Shown: positions 50,733-60,125, counted from the first letter of the stretch. The stretch is 64,000 bases of DNA from CF-46 sp963760735 (GCA_963760735.1 CAVXEB010000001.1:372001-436000), one strand, 5' to 3'. A program made the numbers and translations. Notes: generated by a model not told the origin, from the letters alone.

Positions 50733-50822
50733 TCAGCCGCGTTCCCGACGCACCGAGCGTCGCTGCTGCAACTTGTAGCGATACCACGCCCAGTTGAACA
50801 GGACGCGATCAATGATGGTCAT
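50733..50822 (-). CDS. Possible 29-residue peptide
   Basis: ATG at 50822 encodes MTIIDRVLFNWAWYRYKLQQ and a basic end (RRSVRRERG). Amphipathic, aromatic and basic; could be a real small protein or chance. No clear ribosome binding site. Confidence 0.25.
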   Translation of the reverse strand: MTIIDRVLFNWAWYRYKLQQRRSVRRERG

Positions 50823-51094
50823 CGTGTCTGACTGGCTCCCCGCTTCGCCAGGCCGGGCAGAGTCTGCCGCTCCGCGGGGCAAAGCGTCCGCGAGAGCCTG
50901 TCCATCGTCGTCGTCGGGCGACTCTGGTTCGACTGGGCAAGACGGCAGTCCGAAGCCCCATCGCCTGCCGCGTGTGAGCAATCCGCGGAGTCGATCCCGG
51001 GCGGCCGGCACCGGTGACCTCCGGATGTCGATCGACTCCCATCACAATTCAGGATCGGGACGCGCCGCTCAAGACTGCCGTCGGTGTCGTGACG

Positions 51095-51169
51095 TGGCGC
51101 CCACACGAGGAGTCGAACCTCGCTTCCCCGCTCAACAAGCGGGAATCCTGACCGCTGAACGATGCGGGC
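51095..51169 (-). tRNA. tRNA-Asn (anticodon GTT), CCA encoded
   Basis: On the minus strand: acceptor GCCCGCA with TGTGGGC, D arm GTTCAGCGGTCAGGAT, anticodon stem CCCGC/GCGGG with loop TTGTTGA (anticodon GTT), T arm CGAGGTTCGACTCCTCG, discriminator G and CCA. Length 75. G at position 37 is unusual for an Asn tRNA. Confidence 0.9.
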
Positions 51170-51248
51170 GAGTGTCGTTCCCGGCGGCGACGGGATCGTA
51201 CGTCAGCCGCAGGATTTGCGCAGCCGGTGCCCCCTCGAGTGAGCTCGC

Positions 51249-51482
51249 TCAGAACTCGGCACGCCTGAGCCTGACCAGCAGGCACGGGATCGCGAGGGCG
51301 AGTGCCGCCTCGATCGTGCTGGATGGAGCGACAAGCAGGAGCCAGATCGCGAGACTGATCGCCGCGACCGGAGCGACCAGCGGAAGGACGACGCGCACGT
51401 ACGACCCGGCAGCGACAATCGGGTGGCCGACGGAGGGAAGCTCCGGAGCGCGACGCCCGGAGCGAACGAGATCAACGGTCAT
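51249..51482 (-). CDS. Small hydrophobic membrane protein
   Basis: 77 residues from the ATG at 51482. Two helices, VRVVLPLVAPVAAISLAIWL and STIEAALALAIPCLLVRL. No family recognised. Gene-like by hydropathy only. Confidence 0.45.
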   Translation of the reverse strand: MTVDLVRSGRRAPELPSVGHPIVAAGSYVRVVLPLVAPVAAISLAIWLLLVAPSSTIEAALALAIPCLLVRLRRAEF

Positions 51483-51627
51483 GTCGGCAGCGTGGACAGC
51501 CCCTGTGACCCTCCGATCAACGGGCCGATAACGCTGAGCCGCCGATGGATCACCAGCCCGTTGCGACCTTCACACTGGCACTCTGCGCGCCTACCGTGGT
51601 CGCGGTCGATCCATCGCAGGTGAGCGT

Positions 51628-52449
51628 GTGAGCGAAGCGGACCAGCCGGCCGGCAGCAATCCCGAACCCGAGTCCGAGGTCTGGCGCCGCCTGCTGCTCG
51701 GCACCGATCCCAGCGTCGTCAGGCTCCGCCGCCGTCATCGACGCATCCCCAGCCCGCCGCGCTGCAAGATGTGCGCCGCGCCGTTCGGGCCACCTGGCGG
51801 CTGGGTCCTCCGGTACTTCGGGCATGCTCGCTGGGCGAAGAACCCGAAGTACTGCGAGGGCTGCTTCCGCACGCTTCAGGCCAATCACGGTGGAGCCGAG
51901 GTCGACTGCTCCCTGCTCTTCGCCGATGTCCGGGGCTCGACGACCCTCGCCGAGGGCATGCGCCCGGCCAAGTTCCGGGCCTTGATGGGCCGCTTCTACG
52001 ACGAGGCGTTTGCCGCGCTGATCGACTACAACGCGATCGTCGACAAGTTCGTCGGCGACGAGGTGATCGGCATCTTCATCCCGGCCTACACCGGTCGGGA
52101 GCACGCCCGGCAGGCCATCGACGCGGCACGGCGGCTCCTCCAGGTCACGGGACACGACGACCCCGACGGGCCCTGGATCTCCATCGGGATCGGCGTCAAC
52201 AGCGGTGATGCCTTCGTCGGTTCCGTGGGACATGGGCCTGATACCGAGCTGACCGCGATGGGGGACACGGTCAATGTCGCCGCACGGCTCGCGTCCGAGG
52301 CGCACCCCGGCGAGATCCTGGTGACCGCCGGGACGGCTGCCGCGGCGGGGGAACCCGGCCGTGAGCTCCGTTCCTTGCAGCTGAAGGGCAAGTCCAGCCT
52401 CACCGACGTCGTGGTCCTGACCCTCGTCGAGCCCGACCAGGGATGCTAG
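51628..52449 (+). CDS. Class III adenylate/guanylate cyclase with N-terminal Cys4 module
   Basis: 273 residues from a GTG at 51628. Residues about 45-92 carry RCKMCAAPFGPPGG and NPKYCEGCFRTL, a likely zinc site. The cyclase domain follows: VDCSLLFADVRGSTTLAEGM (metal Asp), NAIVDKFVGDEVIGIFIPAY (second Asp and substrate Lys), GVNSGDAFVGSVG, and AMGDTVNVAARLASEA with the transition-state Asn and Arg. All key residues are present, so it should be active as a homodimer. The Cys module replaces the usual sensor and may regulate by metal or redox. Confidence 0.9.
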   Translation: MSEADQPAGSNPEPESEVWRRLLLGTDPSVVRLRRRHRRIPSPPRCKMCAAPFGPPGGWVLRYFGHARWAKNPKYCEGCFRTLQANHGGAEVDCSLLFADVRGSTTLAEGMRPAKFRALMGRFYDEAFAALIDYNAIVDKFVGDEVIGIFIPAYTGREHARQAIDAARRLLQVTGHDDPDGPWISIGIGVNSGDAFVGSVGHGPDTELTAMGDTVNVAARLASEAHPGEILVTAGTAAAAGEPGRELRSLQLKGKSSLTDVVVLTLVEPDQGC

Positions 52450-52664
52450 CCGGGCCGGGACGAATGCGAGGGTCCGCGAGCCGCGCGGCTTGACGAGCCC
52501 GGTGCGCGTGGTCACCAGTGGTTGTCTGCCTGTGTCACGACTCGGTTCGTGATGCGTCAACTGCATGACGCCGGGCGACGACCCATCTGCCACACTGCGC
52601 GGCCGAGGGAGGCCTAGCCGTGTCGGCCAGAGGCAGACCGGCTGTTCGGATCGGAGGGATCGGA

Positions 52665-53444
52665 ATGGACCAGGACCCCGTCACGACGCGCTCTCGACGC
52701 GCGCTGCTGACCGCCGCGGCCGGCGCAGCCGGCGCGATCGTTGCATCGGCGGCCCTGCCGCTGACCGTCGCGGCACACGATGCCGATGACGTCCAGCTCG
52801 GCACCGACAACGCGACGACCGCTCAGACGACGCTCACGAACTCCGGGGCGGACAGTACGGCGCTCGGCGGCCATGCCACCGGCACCGGCGCGGGCTTCGG
52901 TGTCGAAGGGACGAGCGCCGGCGCCGCCGGCGTCTTTGCGTGGAGTGTCGCCGCGCCCGACGCGGGCTGGTTCACCCCCGATGTCACGTCGCGCACCGGC
53001 GTCTTCGGATCGGCGCCGGCCGGCGACGGGGTGAACACCTTCGGAACCGGCGTCTGGGGCGACAGCTTGGACTTCGGTGTCTACGGCACGGGCGGCATCG
53101 GCGTCCTGGGTAACGGCTTCATCGGCATGGAGGGCGACGCGAACAGCAACGCCGGATCGATTGGTGTCTGGGCGTGGGCCCCATCGACGGCCCAGGTCGC
53201 CCTCAAGGTCACCGGCAAGGTCAGCCTCAGCCGGTCCGGCCGGGTCGCGATGTCGACGAAGGCCGTCACGAGGTCGGTTTCGCTCACGGGCGTCACGACC
53301 ACCAGCAAGGTGTTCGCCGTCCTTTCGACCAGCGAATCCGGCCGCTGGGTCCGCGCTGTCGTTCCGGCGTCGGGCAAGTTCACGATCTACCTCAACGCGG
53401 CACTGACCTCGTCCGCGGTCGTGTCGTGGTTCGTGCTCGACTGA
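52665..53444 (+). CDS. Tat-exported repeat protein
   Basis: 259 residues from the ATG at 52665 after GGAGGG. Twin-arginine-like signal TTRSRRALLTAAAGAAGAIV. The mature part has Gly-rich short repeats (FGVEGTSAGAAGVFAWSV, GVWGDSLDFGVYGTGGIGVL, GFIGMEGDANSNAGSIGVWA) that suggest a beta-solenoid or trimeric-fibre stalk, and a C-terminal beta domain ending SSAVVSWFVLD. Likely surface or secreted; no enzyme motif. Confidence 0.78.
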   Translation: MDQDPVTTRSRRALLTAAAGAAGAIVASAALPLTVAAHDADDVQLGTDNATTAQTTLTNSGADSTALGGHATGTGAGFGVEGTSAGAAGVFAWSVAAPDAGWFTPDVTSRTGVFGSAPAGDGVNTFGTGVWGDSLDFGVYGTGGIGVLGNGFIGMEGDANSNAGSIGVWAWAPSTAQVALKVTGKVSLSRSGRVAMSTKAVTRSVSLTGVTTTSKVFAVLSTSESGRWVRAVVPASGKFTIYLNAALTSSAVVSWFVLD

Positions 53445-53629
53445 GGCCGACGACATGCCACGGATCTCGCACGCCAAGCTGGGGCACAGCGCGAGCGCGA
53501 AGGAAGCCCAAACGCTCGGGATCGCGGCGTCGCAGCGCCGTCAGATGCGATCCGGTTCGGGAGCGACCGCGGGGCCGCGCACCGGGATCGCATCAGATGG
53601 TGAGCCGGCAGCCGTGAGGCCGAGCCACG

Positions 53630-54670
53630 TCAAGCGGGGGTCGAGCGGCTCGAAGGGCTGACCTGGATCTTCGGCCCCGACCAGGATGGGTCGCGAGTGC
53701 CCGCGAGGACGCTCGCGACATCGTCCAGCCCGACCACGGCCGCGACGAGCGGCGACGGATCCACGCGGCCCGACGCGAACAGGTCGATCGCGCCCTGCAG
53801 GCCTGGTGACGCGCTGAGGATCCCGACGGCCGTCACGTCCGCGAGTACGAGCCTGCGCGTGTCGATCGGACTCGGACGGCCGGCAAGCCCGATGTAGACC
53901 ACGCGACCGCCCGGCTCGACGAGGTCGAGCGCGAGCGCCGGCGACACGACGTCGGTCGAGGCATCGATCACCGCGTCGAAGGGTGCCGTCGGAAGGTCGT
54001 CGAGCGTCGAGACGCGCTCGAACCCAAGCGACTCGGCGAACACGATCGAGGTTCCGCTTCGCCCGAGGACGTCGACCTCGAGTTGATGGGCCCGGGCGAT
54101 CATCGCGGCCAGCAGCCCGATCGTTCCCGCACCGATCACGAGGAGCCGGCCACCGCCGCCGAGGCCGGTCGCCTCGACCGTGCGCCAGGCGTTCCCGCCC
54201 GGCTCCACGAGCGCCCCGACGCCCGCGTCCAGGCCGGCCGGGACCTCGAGGAGTGACGATACCGGCACGCGGAGCTGCTCGGCCAGCGCGCCCGCCCAGC
54301 CGTTCCGGATCCCGACCTCGAACCGGTCGGCGCAGAGATGCTGCCGGCCGGATCGGCAGCGCCCGCAGCGGCCGCAGCCGAGCATCGTGTCGCCCGTCAC
54401 ACGCCGCCCAAGCCACTGTTCATGGACGCCGGCGCCGAGTGTGGCGACCGTTCCGACCCACTCGTGCCCGATCCGGATCGGATACGCGGCTTCGCCGGTC
54501 TCGAGATAGGCCATCTCGCCGGTGAAGAACTCGACGTCTGTCCCGCAGACGCCGACCCGCTCGACGTCGATCACGACCTCGCCCGGACCTGCGGCCGGGC
54601 GCTCGACCTCGCGGACCTCGGCCGCGCCGGGACCGGTGATGACGAACGCTCGCATCGACTCGACGGCCAT
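53630..54670 (-). CDS. Zinc-dependent alcohol/sugar dehydrogenase (MDR family)
   Basis: 346 residues from the ATG at 54670 (alternative ATG 54655). Catalytic zinc ligands in RVGVCGTDVEFF and RIGHEWVGTV; structural zinc Cys4 in GCGRCGRCRSGRQHLC. Rossmann motif LLVIGAGTIGLLAAMIA. Resembles threonine or polyol dehydrogenases; substrate not fixed. Divergent from the decarboxylase gene. No ribosome binding site at either start, so a leaderless mRNA is possible. Confidence 0.9.
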   Translation of the reverse strand: MAVESMRAFVITGPGAAEVREVERPAAGPGEVVIDVERVGVCGTDVEFFTGEMAYLETGEAAYPIRIGHEWVGTVATLGAGVHEQWLGRRVTGDTMLGCGRCGRCRSGRQHLCADRFEVGIRNGWAGALAEQLRVPVSSLLEVPAGLDAGVGALVEPGGNAWRTVEATGLGGGGRLLVIGAGTIGLLAAMIARAHQLEVDVLGRSGTSIVFAESLGFERVSTLDDLPTAPFDAVIDASTDVVSPALALDLVEPGGRVVYIGLAGRPSPIDTRRLVLADVTAVGILSASPGLQGAIDLFASGRVDPSPLVAAVVGLDDVASVLAGTRDPSWSGPKIQVSPSSRSTPA

Positions 54671-54840
54671 CGGACGAGGGTACCGATCGCGCGATCGCCG
54701 CATCCGACCACGACGCGTCTGCGTACCAATCGATGACCGGGCGTCGCCCGATGAAACGGTCTTCACCGGGGACCGAGGCCCCGCGGCCGCCCTCCGAGTC
54801 GCGGGGCCTCCTCATGCGAAGAGCGGCGTAGGCTTGATCG

Positions 54841-56349
54841 ATGGCGACGATCGACGAGCGACCCGCGGCAGCCGAGGCGCCCGGATCGTCCGCGCCGCTC
54901 GGCGACATGTCGCCCGAGGCCTTCCGGTCAGCCGCCCACCGGGTCGTCGACGTCATGGCCGACTACCTCGCCGGGATCGAGCGGTTCCCGGTCCTGCCCG
55001 CGATCGCGCCCGGGTCCGTCGCGGAACGGCTCCCGGCTTCACCGCCAGAGCGGGCGGAGGAGCTCGACGCGATCCTGTCCGACTACCTCGGGATCGTCGA
55101 GCCCAACGCGACCGCCTGGCAGCACCCCGGGTTCTTCGCCTACTTCGCCTCGACGGCATCCGGACCGGGGATCCTCGGCGAGATGCTCGTGGCGGCGCTC
55201 GGCCAGAACCCGATGCTCTGGCGGACCTCGCCGAGCGGCACGGAGCTGGAACAGGTGGTCGTCGACTGGTTGCGCCAGGCCCTCGGGCTGCCCGACGACT
55301 TCGACGGCCTGTTGACCGATACGGCATCGACGTCGTCGCTGATCGCCCTGGCGGCCGCCCGTCAGGCGGCCGGCATCGACGCCGCGCAGTCGGGGATCGC
55401 CGGGCGACCGGATGTGCCGGCGCTCCGCGTCTACGCCTCGCAGGAAGCCCATTCCTCGATCGACAAGGCGTGCATGACGCTCGGGCTGGGCCGGGCGTCG
55501 CTGGTGCGGATCCCGACAAACGATCGGTTCGAGCTGGAGACAACCGCGCTCGAGGCCGCGATCGCGGCCGACCGGGCCGCGGGTCGGATGCCGATCGCCA
55601 TGGTCGCGACGGTCGGGACGACGTCGTCGACGTCCGTCGATCCCGTCGCCGCGATCGCCGACGTCGCCACCCGCGAAGGCCTGTGGCTCCATGTCGACGC
55701 CGCCTACGCCGGCGCGGTCGCGATCGACCCCGGGTTGCGCGCGCCGTTCCGCGGCTGGGAGCGGGCCGACTCGATCGTCGTCAACCCGCACAAGTGGTTG
55801 TGGACACCGGTCGATGCCTCGCTGCTCCTCAGCCGTCGGCTCGACGTCGTCCGCGACGCGTTCAGCCTCGTTCCGGAGTATCTGCGGACCGTCGACGGGA
55901 TCGGCGACGGGACGGAGCGGAACTACAACGAGTACACCCCACAGCTCGGACGGCGCTTCCGGGCGCTCAAGCTGTGGCTGATCCTCCGCTGGTTCGGGCT
56001 CGAGGGTCTCCGGCGACGGATCCGGAACCACCTCGAGCTGGCCGCGGACCTTGCGTCGTGGGTCGATGCCGCGCCGGACTGGGAGCGGTTGGCCCCCGTG
56101 CCGTTCTCGACGGTCTGCTTCCGACACGTCCCGTCGTCTCTCGCCGATGACGACGATGCCCTCGACGCGCACAACGCCGCGCTCATGCAGGCAGTCAATC
56201 GGTCCGGCGAGGTGTTCCTGAGCCACACGAAGCTGCGCGGCCGGTTCACGATCCGCCTCGCGATCGGGAGCCTTCGCACGGAGCCGCGGCATGTCGCCCG
56301 GGCGTGGGAGCTGCTTCGCGCGGCCGGGGAGGAGGTCCTCACACGATGA
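54841..56349 (+). CDS. Group II pyridoxal-dependent decarboxylase (aromatic-L-amino-acid decarboxylase-like)
   Basis: 502 residues. PLP lysine Lys318 in VVNPHKWLWTP; WQHPGFFAYFASTASGPGIL, WRTSPSGTELEQVVVDWLRQ, LLTDTASTSSLIALAAAR and LWLHVDAAYAGAVAI are hallmarks of aromatic amino acid decarboxylases. Converts an aromatic amino acid to its amine with loss of CO2 (family knowledge); the exact substrate is unknown. Full length for the family. The stop overlaps the next gene (ATGA). Confidence 0.93.
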   Translation: MATIDERPAAAEAPGSSAPLGDMSPEAFRSAAHRVVDVMADYLAGIERFPVLPAIAPGSVAERLPASPPERAEELDAILSDYLGIVEPNATAWQHPGFFAYFASTASGPGILGEMLVAALGQNPMLWRTSPSGTELEQVVVDWLRQALGLPDDFDGLLTDTASTSSLIALAAARQAAGIDAAQSGIAGRPDVPALRVYASQEAHSSIDKACMTLGLGRASLVRIPTNDRFELETTALEAAIAADRAAGRMPIAMVATVGTTSSTSVDPVAAIADVATREGLWLHVDAAYAGAVAIDPGLRAPFRGWERADSIVVNPHKWLWTPVDASLLLSRRLDVVRDAFSLVPEYLRTVDGIGDGTERNYNEYTPQLGRRFRALKLWLILRWFGLEGLRRRIRNHLELAADLASWVDAAPDWERLAPVPFSTVCFRHVPSSLADDDDALDAHNAALMQAVNRSGEVFLSHTKLRGRFTIRLAIGSLRTEPRHVARAWELLRAAGEEVLTR

Positions 56350-56705
56350 GCGGCGACGCCGTCACCGTCCTCTACTTCTACCGAACCCGATGGGGCGCCC
56401 ACGACGAGTTCGTCGCGCTGTTCCGGAAGAACCACTGGCCCGTGCTCCGCGAGCAGCTTGGCGAGGGTCGGTTCACCGCGGTCGAGATGCACGTGCCGCG
56501 GTTCCACGGCGACGGACGAGCGGACTGGGACGTCCTGGTTTCGATCACCTACCGCGACTGGGCCGCGATGGAGGCCCACAGCGAGGCCGAGATCGCCGCC
56601 CGCCTCTACCCGGACCGGGCGACGTTCAAGCGCGAGGAGCAGCGCCGGTTCGAGCTCCTGGAGGCGCACTGGGACGTGCCGCTGGAGCGCCGTCCCCTGG
56701 AGTAG
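56346..56705 (+). CDS. Small protein, possible dimeric alpha-beta barrel
   Basis: 119 residues from the ATG at 56346. VTVLYFYRTRWGAHDEFVAL, HWPVLREQLGEGRFTAVEMH, ADWDVLVSITYRDWAAMEAH give the strand-helix-strand pattern of EthD/NIPSNAP-like proteins. Coupled to the decarboxylase by the ATGA overlap, so it may act on the same compound. Its 3' end overlaps the convergent SnoaL gene by 80 bases. Confidence 0.7.
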   Translation: MSGDAVTVLYFYRTRWGAHDEFVALFRKNHWPVLREQLGEGRFTAVEMHVPRFHGDGRADWDVLVSITYRDWAAMEAHSEAEIAARLYPDRATFKREEQRRFELLEAHWDVPLERRPLE

Positions 56706-57168
56706 GCGCCCCTGAGGGGTTCCCGTCGGTCGCGCCTGCGTTCGCGTTCGGCGAGGACCCCGGCATCGCCCCGAGCTGCTTCATCAGGCCCATCTGGTCG
56801 AACTGGTGCCAGTGCTCGACGACCTTGCCGTCGCGCAGCCGGAAGACGTGGATCTCCTCGATCGTGTACCGCTTGCCGCTCGGCGGCATGCCCATGAACA
56901 CCCCGACCTGGGTCGCGGACGTCGTCAGCCGTGCCGCGACGCGGTCGCCCTCGGCGATGAGGTCGTCGATCGTGAACGTCGCGTCAGCGAGACCGCCGGC
57001 GACTCGGTCGATCGCGGCCTTCAGGTCGTCCTTCGGGTGTCCGGTCGACGGCCAGGTGTGCGCGACGAAGCTGTCGTCGACGAGCTCGTCGACCGTCTCG
57101 TGGCGGCCCTCGACGAAGATCTCTTCGACGAACCGCCGGACGATCGCCTTGTTGCGTTCGATGTCCAT
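56626..57168 (-). CDS. SnoaL-like polyketide cyclase-fold protein
   Basis: 180 residues from the ATG at 57168 with AGGAGG nine bases upstream. Core: NKAIVRRFVEEIFVEGRHET, DDLIAEGDRVAARLTTSATQ, GVFMGMPPSGKRYTIEEIHV, FRLRDGKVVEHWHQFDQMGL. This is the typical ester-cyclase/SnoaL pattern. The last 40 residues are Pro/Ala-rich and read antisense to the end of the neighbouring gene; that tail may be dispensable. Confidence 0.85.
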   Translation of the reverse strand: MDIERNKAIVRRFVEEIFVEGRHETVDELVDDSFVAHTWPSTGHPKDDLKAAIDRVAGGLADATFTIDDLIAEGDRVAARLTTSATQVGVFMGMPPSGKRYTIEEIHVFRLRDGKVVEHWHQFDQMGLMKQLGAMPGSSPNANAGATDGNPSGAPTPGDGAPAARPSAPPGARTGAAPRA

Positions 57169-57266
57169 GGGGTGATCCTCCTGCGTCGATCTCAGGCTCC
57201 AGCGAGAGGCATCGCCGCCGCGTGCCCTCTCGCCGGCGGGGAGTGTCGGTTTCGCGACGGCTCGGG

Positions 57267-57722
57267 TCAACCCAGCGTCGGCTTGGCCACCATCAGGATC
57301 ACGATCACGACGACCAGCAGCGTGACGACGAGTCCGATGACGTTCTGGCGGCTCTCGGCGGCCTTGTAGGCGGGGGAGCCGAAGCCGGCTTCGGCCGCAG
57401 ACCGCTGGCGGCGCACCGCGGGCGTGTAGGCGACGACTCCGAGCACCGCGACGATGACGAACAGCACGATCGCCGCCGCGATCCAGAACGTCGTGAACGA
57501 ATACGCGCCTGTCAGGACCATCCCGACGCCGGCGACGAAGGCCACGCCGTACGCCGGGTTGGCCACGCGCGTGTCCAGCCGCGAGATGCTGTCGATCGTC
57601 TCGATGGTGCGATCTCGATCGCCGCTCGCGCGGCGGAGTGGGAAGGGATAGGTGAGATTCGCCCCGAGCGCGGTGATCGCCGCGAGGATGTGGACGATCT
57701 TCAGGACCACGAACAGACTCAT
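57267..57722 (-). CDS. DUF2269-like integral membrane protein
   Basis: 151 residues from the ATG at 57722 with GGGAGG upstream. Four helices; the first carries KIVHILAAITALGANLTYPF with a conserved His, as in DUF2269/SirB2-like proteins. A later loop reads RRQRSAAEAGFGSPAYKAAE. Possibly heme- or quinone-linked through the His, which is inference. Confidence 0.75.
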   Translation of the reverse strand: MSLFVVLKIVHILAAITALGANLTYPFPLRRASGDRDRTIETIDSISRLDTRVANPAYGVAFVAGVGMVLTGAYSFTTFWIAAAIVLFVIVAVLGVVAYTPAVRRQRSAAEAGFGSPAYKAAESRQNVIGLVVTLLVVVIVILMVAKPTLG

Positions 57723-57842
57723 GGTTGGGCCTCCCTGAGCGTGAGTCGAATCGTAGCCCTGTGGCAATCGAGGTCCGCGCCGTCGATCGGGGCATGGCAT
57801 CATCGGGACGTCGTCGAGAAGCGTCGGAGGACCACCCCACCC

Positions 57843-58229
57843 GTGCCACCGATCGGAGAGCTGACCCGGATCGAGCAGGTCCACCTCGACCGCCTCGAGC
57901 ACAACGGCATCTTCACCACCGGCCTCCTGATCGAGGTCAGCGAGACGCCGACGCGGCGCCAGACCCTCGCCGACCAGGTCGACGCGTCGACGAACGACGT
58001 CCTGACGTGGCGCGACGAGGCCCTGATGCTGAACCTCGCGAGCTTCGGGCCCGACGAGCATCAGCTCCTCATGCAGGCCGGCATCGAGGGCCTGCACGAC
58101 ATCCTCGGGCTCGACGCCGATACGTTCCGCGCCCGGATCGCCCGCGGCGCCACCGAGTTGAACATGGAGATGCCGAGCGACCTCACGATCGCCGGCTGGT
58201 GGGAGCAGGCGCGGACGCTCGAGGACTGA
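57843..58229 (+). CDS. DUF4332-type helix-hairpin-helix protein
   Basis: 128 residues from a GTG at 57843 (GGAGG upstream, rather distant). Two HhH-like halves: IEQVHLDRLEHNGIFTTGLL, TRRQTLADQVDASTNDVLTW, then LMQAGIEGLHDILGLDADTF and ARIARGATELNMEMPSD. DUF4332 proteins resemble DNA-polymerase-type HhH units; role unknown. Confidence 0.75.
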   Translation: MPPIGELTRIEQVHLDRLEHNGIFTTGLLIEVSETPTRRQTLADQVDASTNDVLTWRDEALMLNLASFGPDEHQLLMQAGIEGLHDILGLDADTFRARIARGATELNMEMPSDLTIAGWWEQARTLED

Positions 58230-58272
58230 TCGACCGACCGCCCGGCCCGTGGGTCGGGGCTACCATGCGGCG

Positions 58273-58998
58273 GTGACACGCACCATCCCCGAGCGGATCG
58301 CAGCGATGCTGACCGGTCTCGCGGCTGCCATCGTGGTGATCGCGATCGCGATCCTGCCGTTCCTTACCCCGGCCTGGGTGTCGTTCGAGCAGGGCCGCGC
58401 GCAGGCCGCGGCGTGGACGGGCTACGGCGAGGCCGATCTGTCAACCGCGACGAACGCGATCCTTCACGACCTCGTGATCGGACCGCCGGACTTCGTCGTC
58501 CAGGTGAACGGCGGGCCGGTCCTGGAGGAGCGCGAGCGGTCCCACATGCGGGACGTCCGGGGCGTGTTCGCCGGGTTCTTCGCACTCGCACTCGTCGCGG
58601 CCGTCGGACTGGTCGTCCTCGTCGCGGGCGCATGGCGGATGGGCCACCCGGAGCGCGCCTGGCACGCGATCGCGACCGGGATGAAGGCCCTCGCGGTCGG
58701 GGTCGTCGTCGCAGGCGTCATCGCGAACTTCTTCTTCGACCAGGTGTTCGAGCTCTTCCACCAGATGTTCTTCCCGAGCGGGTCGTACACCTTCGACCCG
58801 CGGACCGATCGGCTCGTCCAGCTCTTCCCGTTCGACTTCTGGTCCGAGACGACGATCGTCCTCGGCGGGGCGATCCTGGTTCTCGCCGGGATCGTCTGGC
58901 TCGTCGCCCGACGGCTCGGCCGGCCGCCGGCCGCGGCCGCCGAGGAGCCGGGCGGATCGGCGGTGCCGCTCACGACGACCGGCGAGCGGGCCGGATGA
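58273..58998 (+). CDS. DUF1461 (TIGR01906-like) integral membrane protein
   Basis: 241 residues from a GTG at 58273. Helix 1 LTGLAAAIVVIAIAILPFLT, an outside domain with ILHDLVIGPPDFVVQVNGGP and EERERSHMRDVRGVFAGFFA, then helices around ALALVAAVGLVVLVAGAW and VGVVVAGVIANFFFDQVFEL, and FHQMFFPSGSYTFDP. The HQMFF-x-GxY-xFxP stretch is diagnostic of the family. Stop overlaps the protease ATG. Confidence 0.85.
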   Translation: MTRTIPERIAAMLTGLAAAIVVIAIAILPFLTPAWVSFEQGRAQAAAWTGYGEADLSTATNAILHDLVIGPPDFVVQVNGGPVLEERERSHMRDVRGVFAGFFALALVAAVGLVVLVAGAWRMGHPERAWHAIATGMKALAVGVVVAGVIANFFFDQVFELFHQMFFPSGSYTFDPRTDRLVQLFPFDFWSETTIVLGGAILVLAGIVWLVARRLGRPPAAAAEEPGGSAVPLTTTGERAG

Positions 58999-60125
58999 AC
59001 GGCATCCCCGTCGCCCGGATCCTCGGGTTCGAGGTCCGCCTCCACCTGTCGTGGCTGTTCATCGTCGCGATCGTGACCGTGACCGTCGCGGAGCGGCTGT
59101 CGACATTCCAGCCCGAGCTCGTCGCGCCGCTGAGCTGGGTCATCGGGCTCGCGGGCTCGATCGGGTTCATGCTGACCGTCATCCTCCACGAGCTGGCCCA
59201 CGCGGTCGTCGCCCGCCGCGACGGCACCGAGGGCGAGGTGATCGTCGTCCACTTCATCGGCTCGCCGGCGGCGGTCGACGTGGTCGCCAGCTCACCCAGG
59301 GCCGAGGCCGCGGTTGCCGTCGCGGGCCCGATCGCGAGCGCCCTGACCGGCGTCGCGCTCGGGCTGCTCGCGTTCGCGACGCTCTCGCTCGGCCCCGCCT
59401 GGGCGCCGATCGCGGACCTGCTTGCGATCGTCGGCGCCCTGGACCTGATCCTCGCGGCCATCAGCCTCGTGCCGGCATTCCCGCTCGACGGCGGCCGGAT
59501 CGTCCGCGCGATCGGCTGGGCCCGGACGAAGGATCAGCGGGCCGGCACCAGGCTCGCCGGAACCGTGGGCCGCTGGGCGGGCCGGATCTTCCTGGTCATC
59601 GGCCTCGCGCTCATCATCGGCGACGACATCGTGGACGGGATCATGCTCGCGCTCGTCGGTTGGTTCCTCATGGCGTCGTCCCGGTCGGTCGACCGCTGGC
59701 TCGTCCTCGACGACCTGGTCAAGGGCATCCGGGTCGGCGACGCGATGGAGCAGCAGCTCGAGACTCTCACCCCGCAGCTGACGCTCGACACGTTCGCCTC
59801 GTCGATCCTCGACGGCACGTTGGGACCGGCGCTTCCCGTGATCCGCGACGACGCGCTCATCGGGATCGTGGGGGCGACGCAGGTCCGGGCCGTACCGAAG
59901 CGGAACTGGCCCTCGACACGAACGGAGGACGTGATGGTCGGCGGCGACGACCTCCGGGTCGCGAGCCCGGACGACACGCTGACCGATGCACTCGAGCGGA
60001 TGCGCCTGTCCCACCTCGACGGCCTGCCCGTCCTCGACGGCACGATCCTTCGCGGCGTGCTCACCCGACGATCCGTGGCCGCGATCCTCCACGCCCGCGC
60101 CGAGGCGAAGGGCCAGGCCCTGTGA
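58995..60125 (+). CDS. Site-2 protease with C-terminal CBS pair (M50B)
   Basis: 376 residues. Zinc site HELAH (MLTVILHELAHAVVARRDG) and third ligand in LVPAFPLDGGRIVRAIGWA; about six helices. CBS domains follow: MEQQLETLTPQLTLDTFASS and VMVGGDDLRVASPDDTLTDA, LERMRLSHLDGLPVLDGTIL. CBS domains usually bind adenine nucleotides and would gate the protease. Overlaps genes on both sides (ATGA, GTGA), forming an operon with DUF1461 and moeA. Confidence 0.92.
   Translation: MNGIPVARILGFEVRLHLSWLFIVAIVTVTVAERLSTFQPELVAPLSWVIGLAGSIGFMLTVILHELAHAVVARRDGTEGEVIVVHFIGSPAAVDVVASSPRAEAAVAVAGPIASALTGVALGLLAFATLSLGPAWAPIADLLAIVGALDLILAAISLVPAFPLDGGRIVRAIGWARTKDQRAGTRLAGTVGRWAGRIFLVIGLALIIGDDIVDGIMLALVGWFLMASSRSVDRWLVLDDLVKGIRVGDAMEQQLETLTPQLTLDTFASSILDGTLGPALPVIRDDALIGIVGATQVRAVPKRNWPSTRTEDVMVGGDDLRVASPDDTLTDALERMRLSHLDGLPVLDGTILRGVLTRRSVAAILHARAEAKGQAL

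Noticed and set aside
53455..53661. Small plus-strand frame between the Tat protein and the dehydrogenase
   Set aside because: Low complexity, overlaps the convergent gene's end, no start signal or domain.
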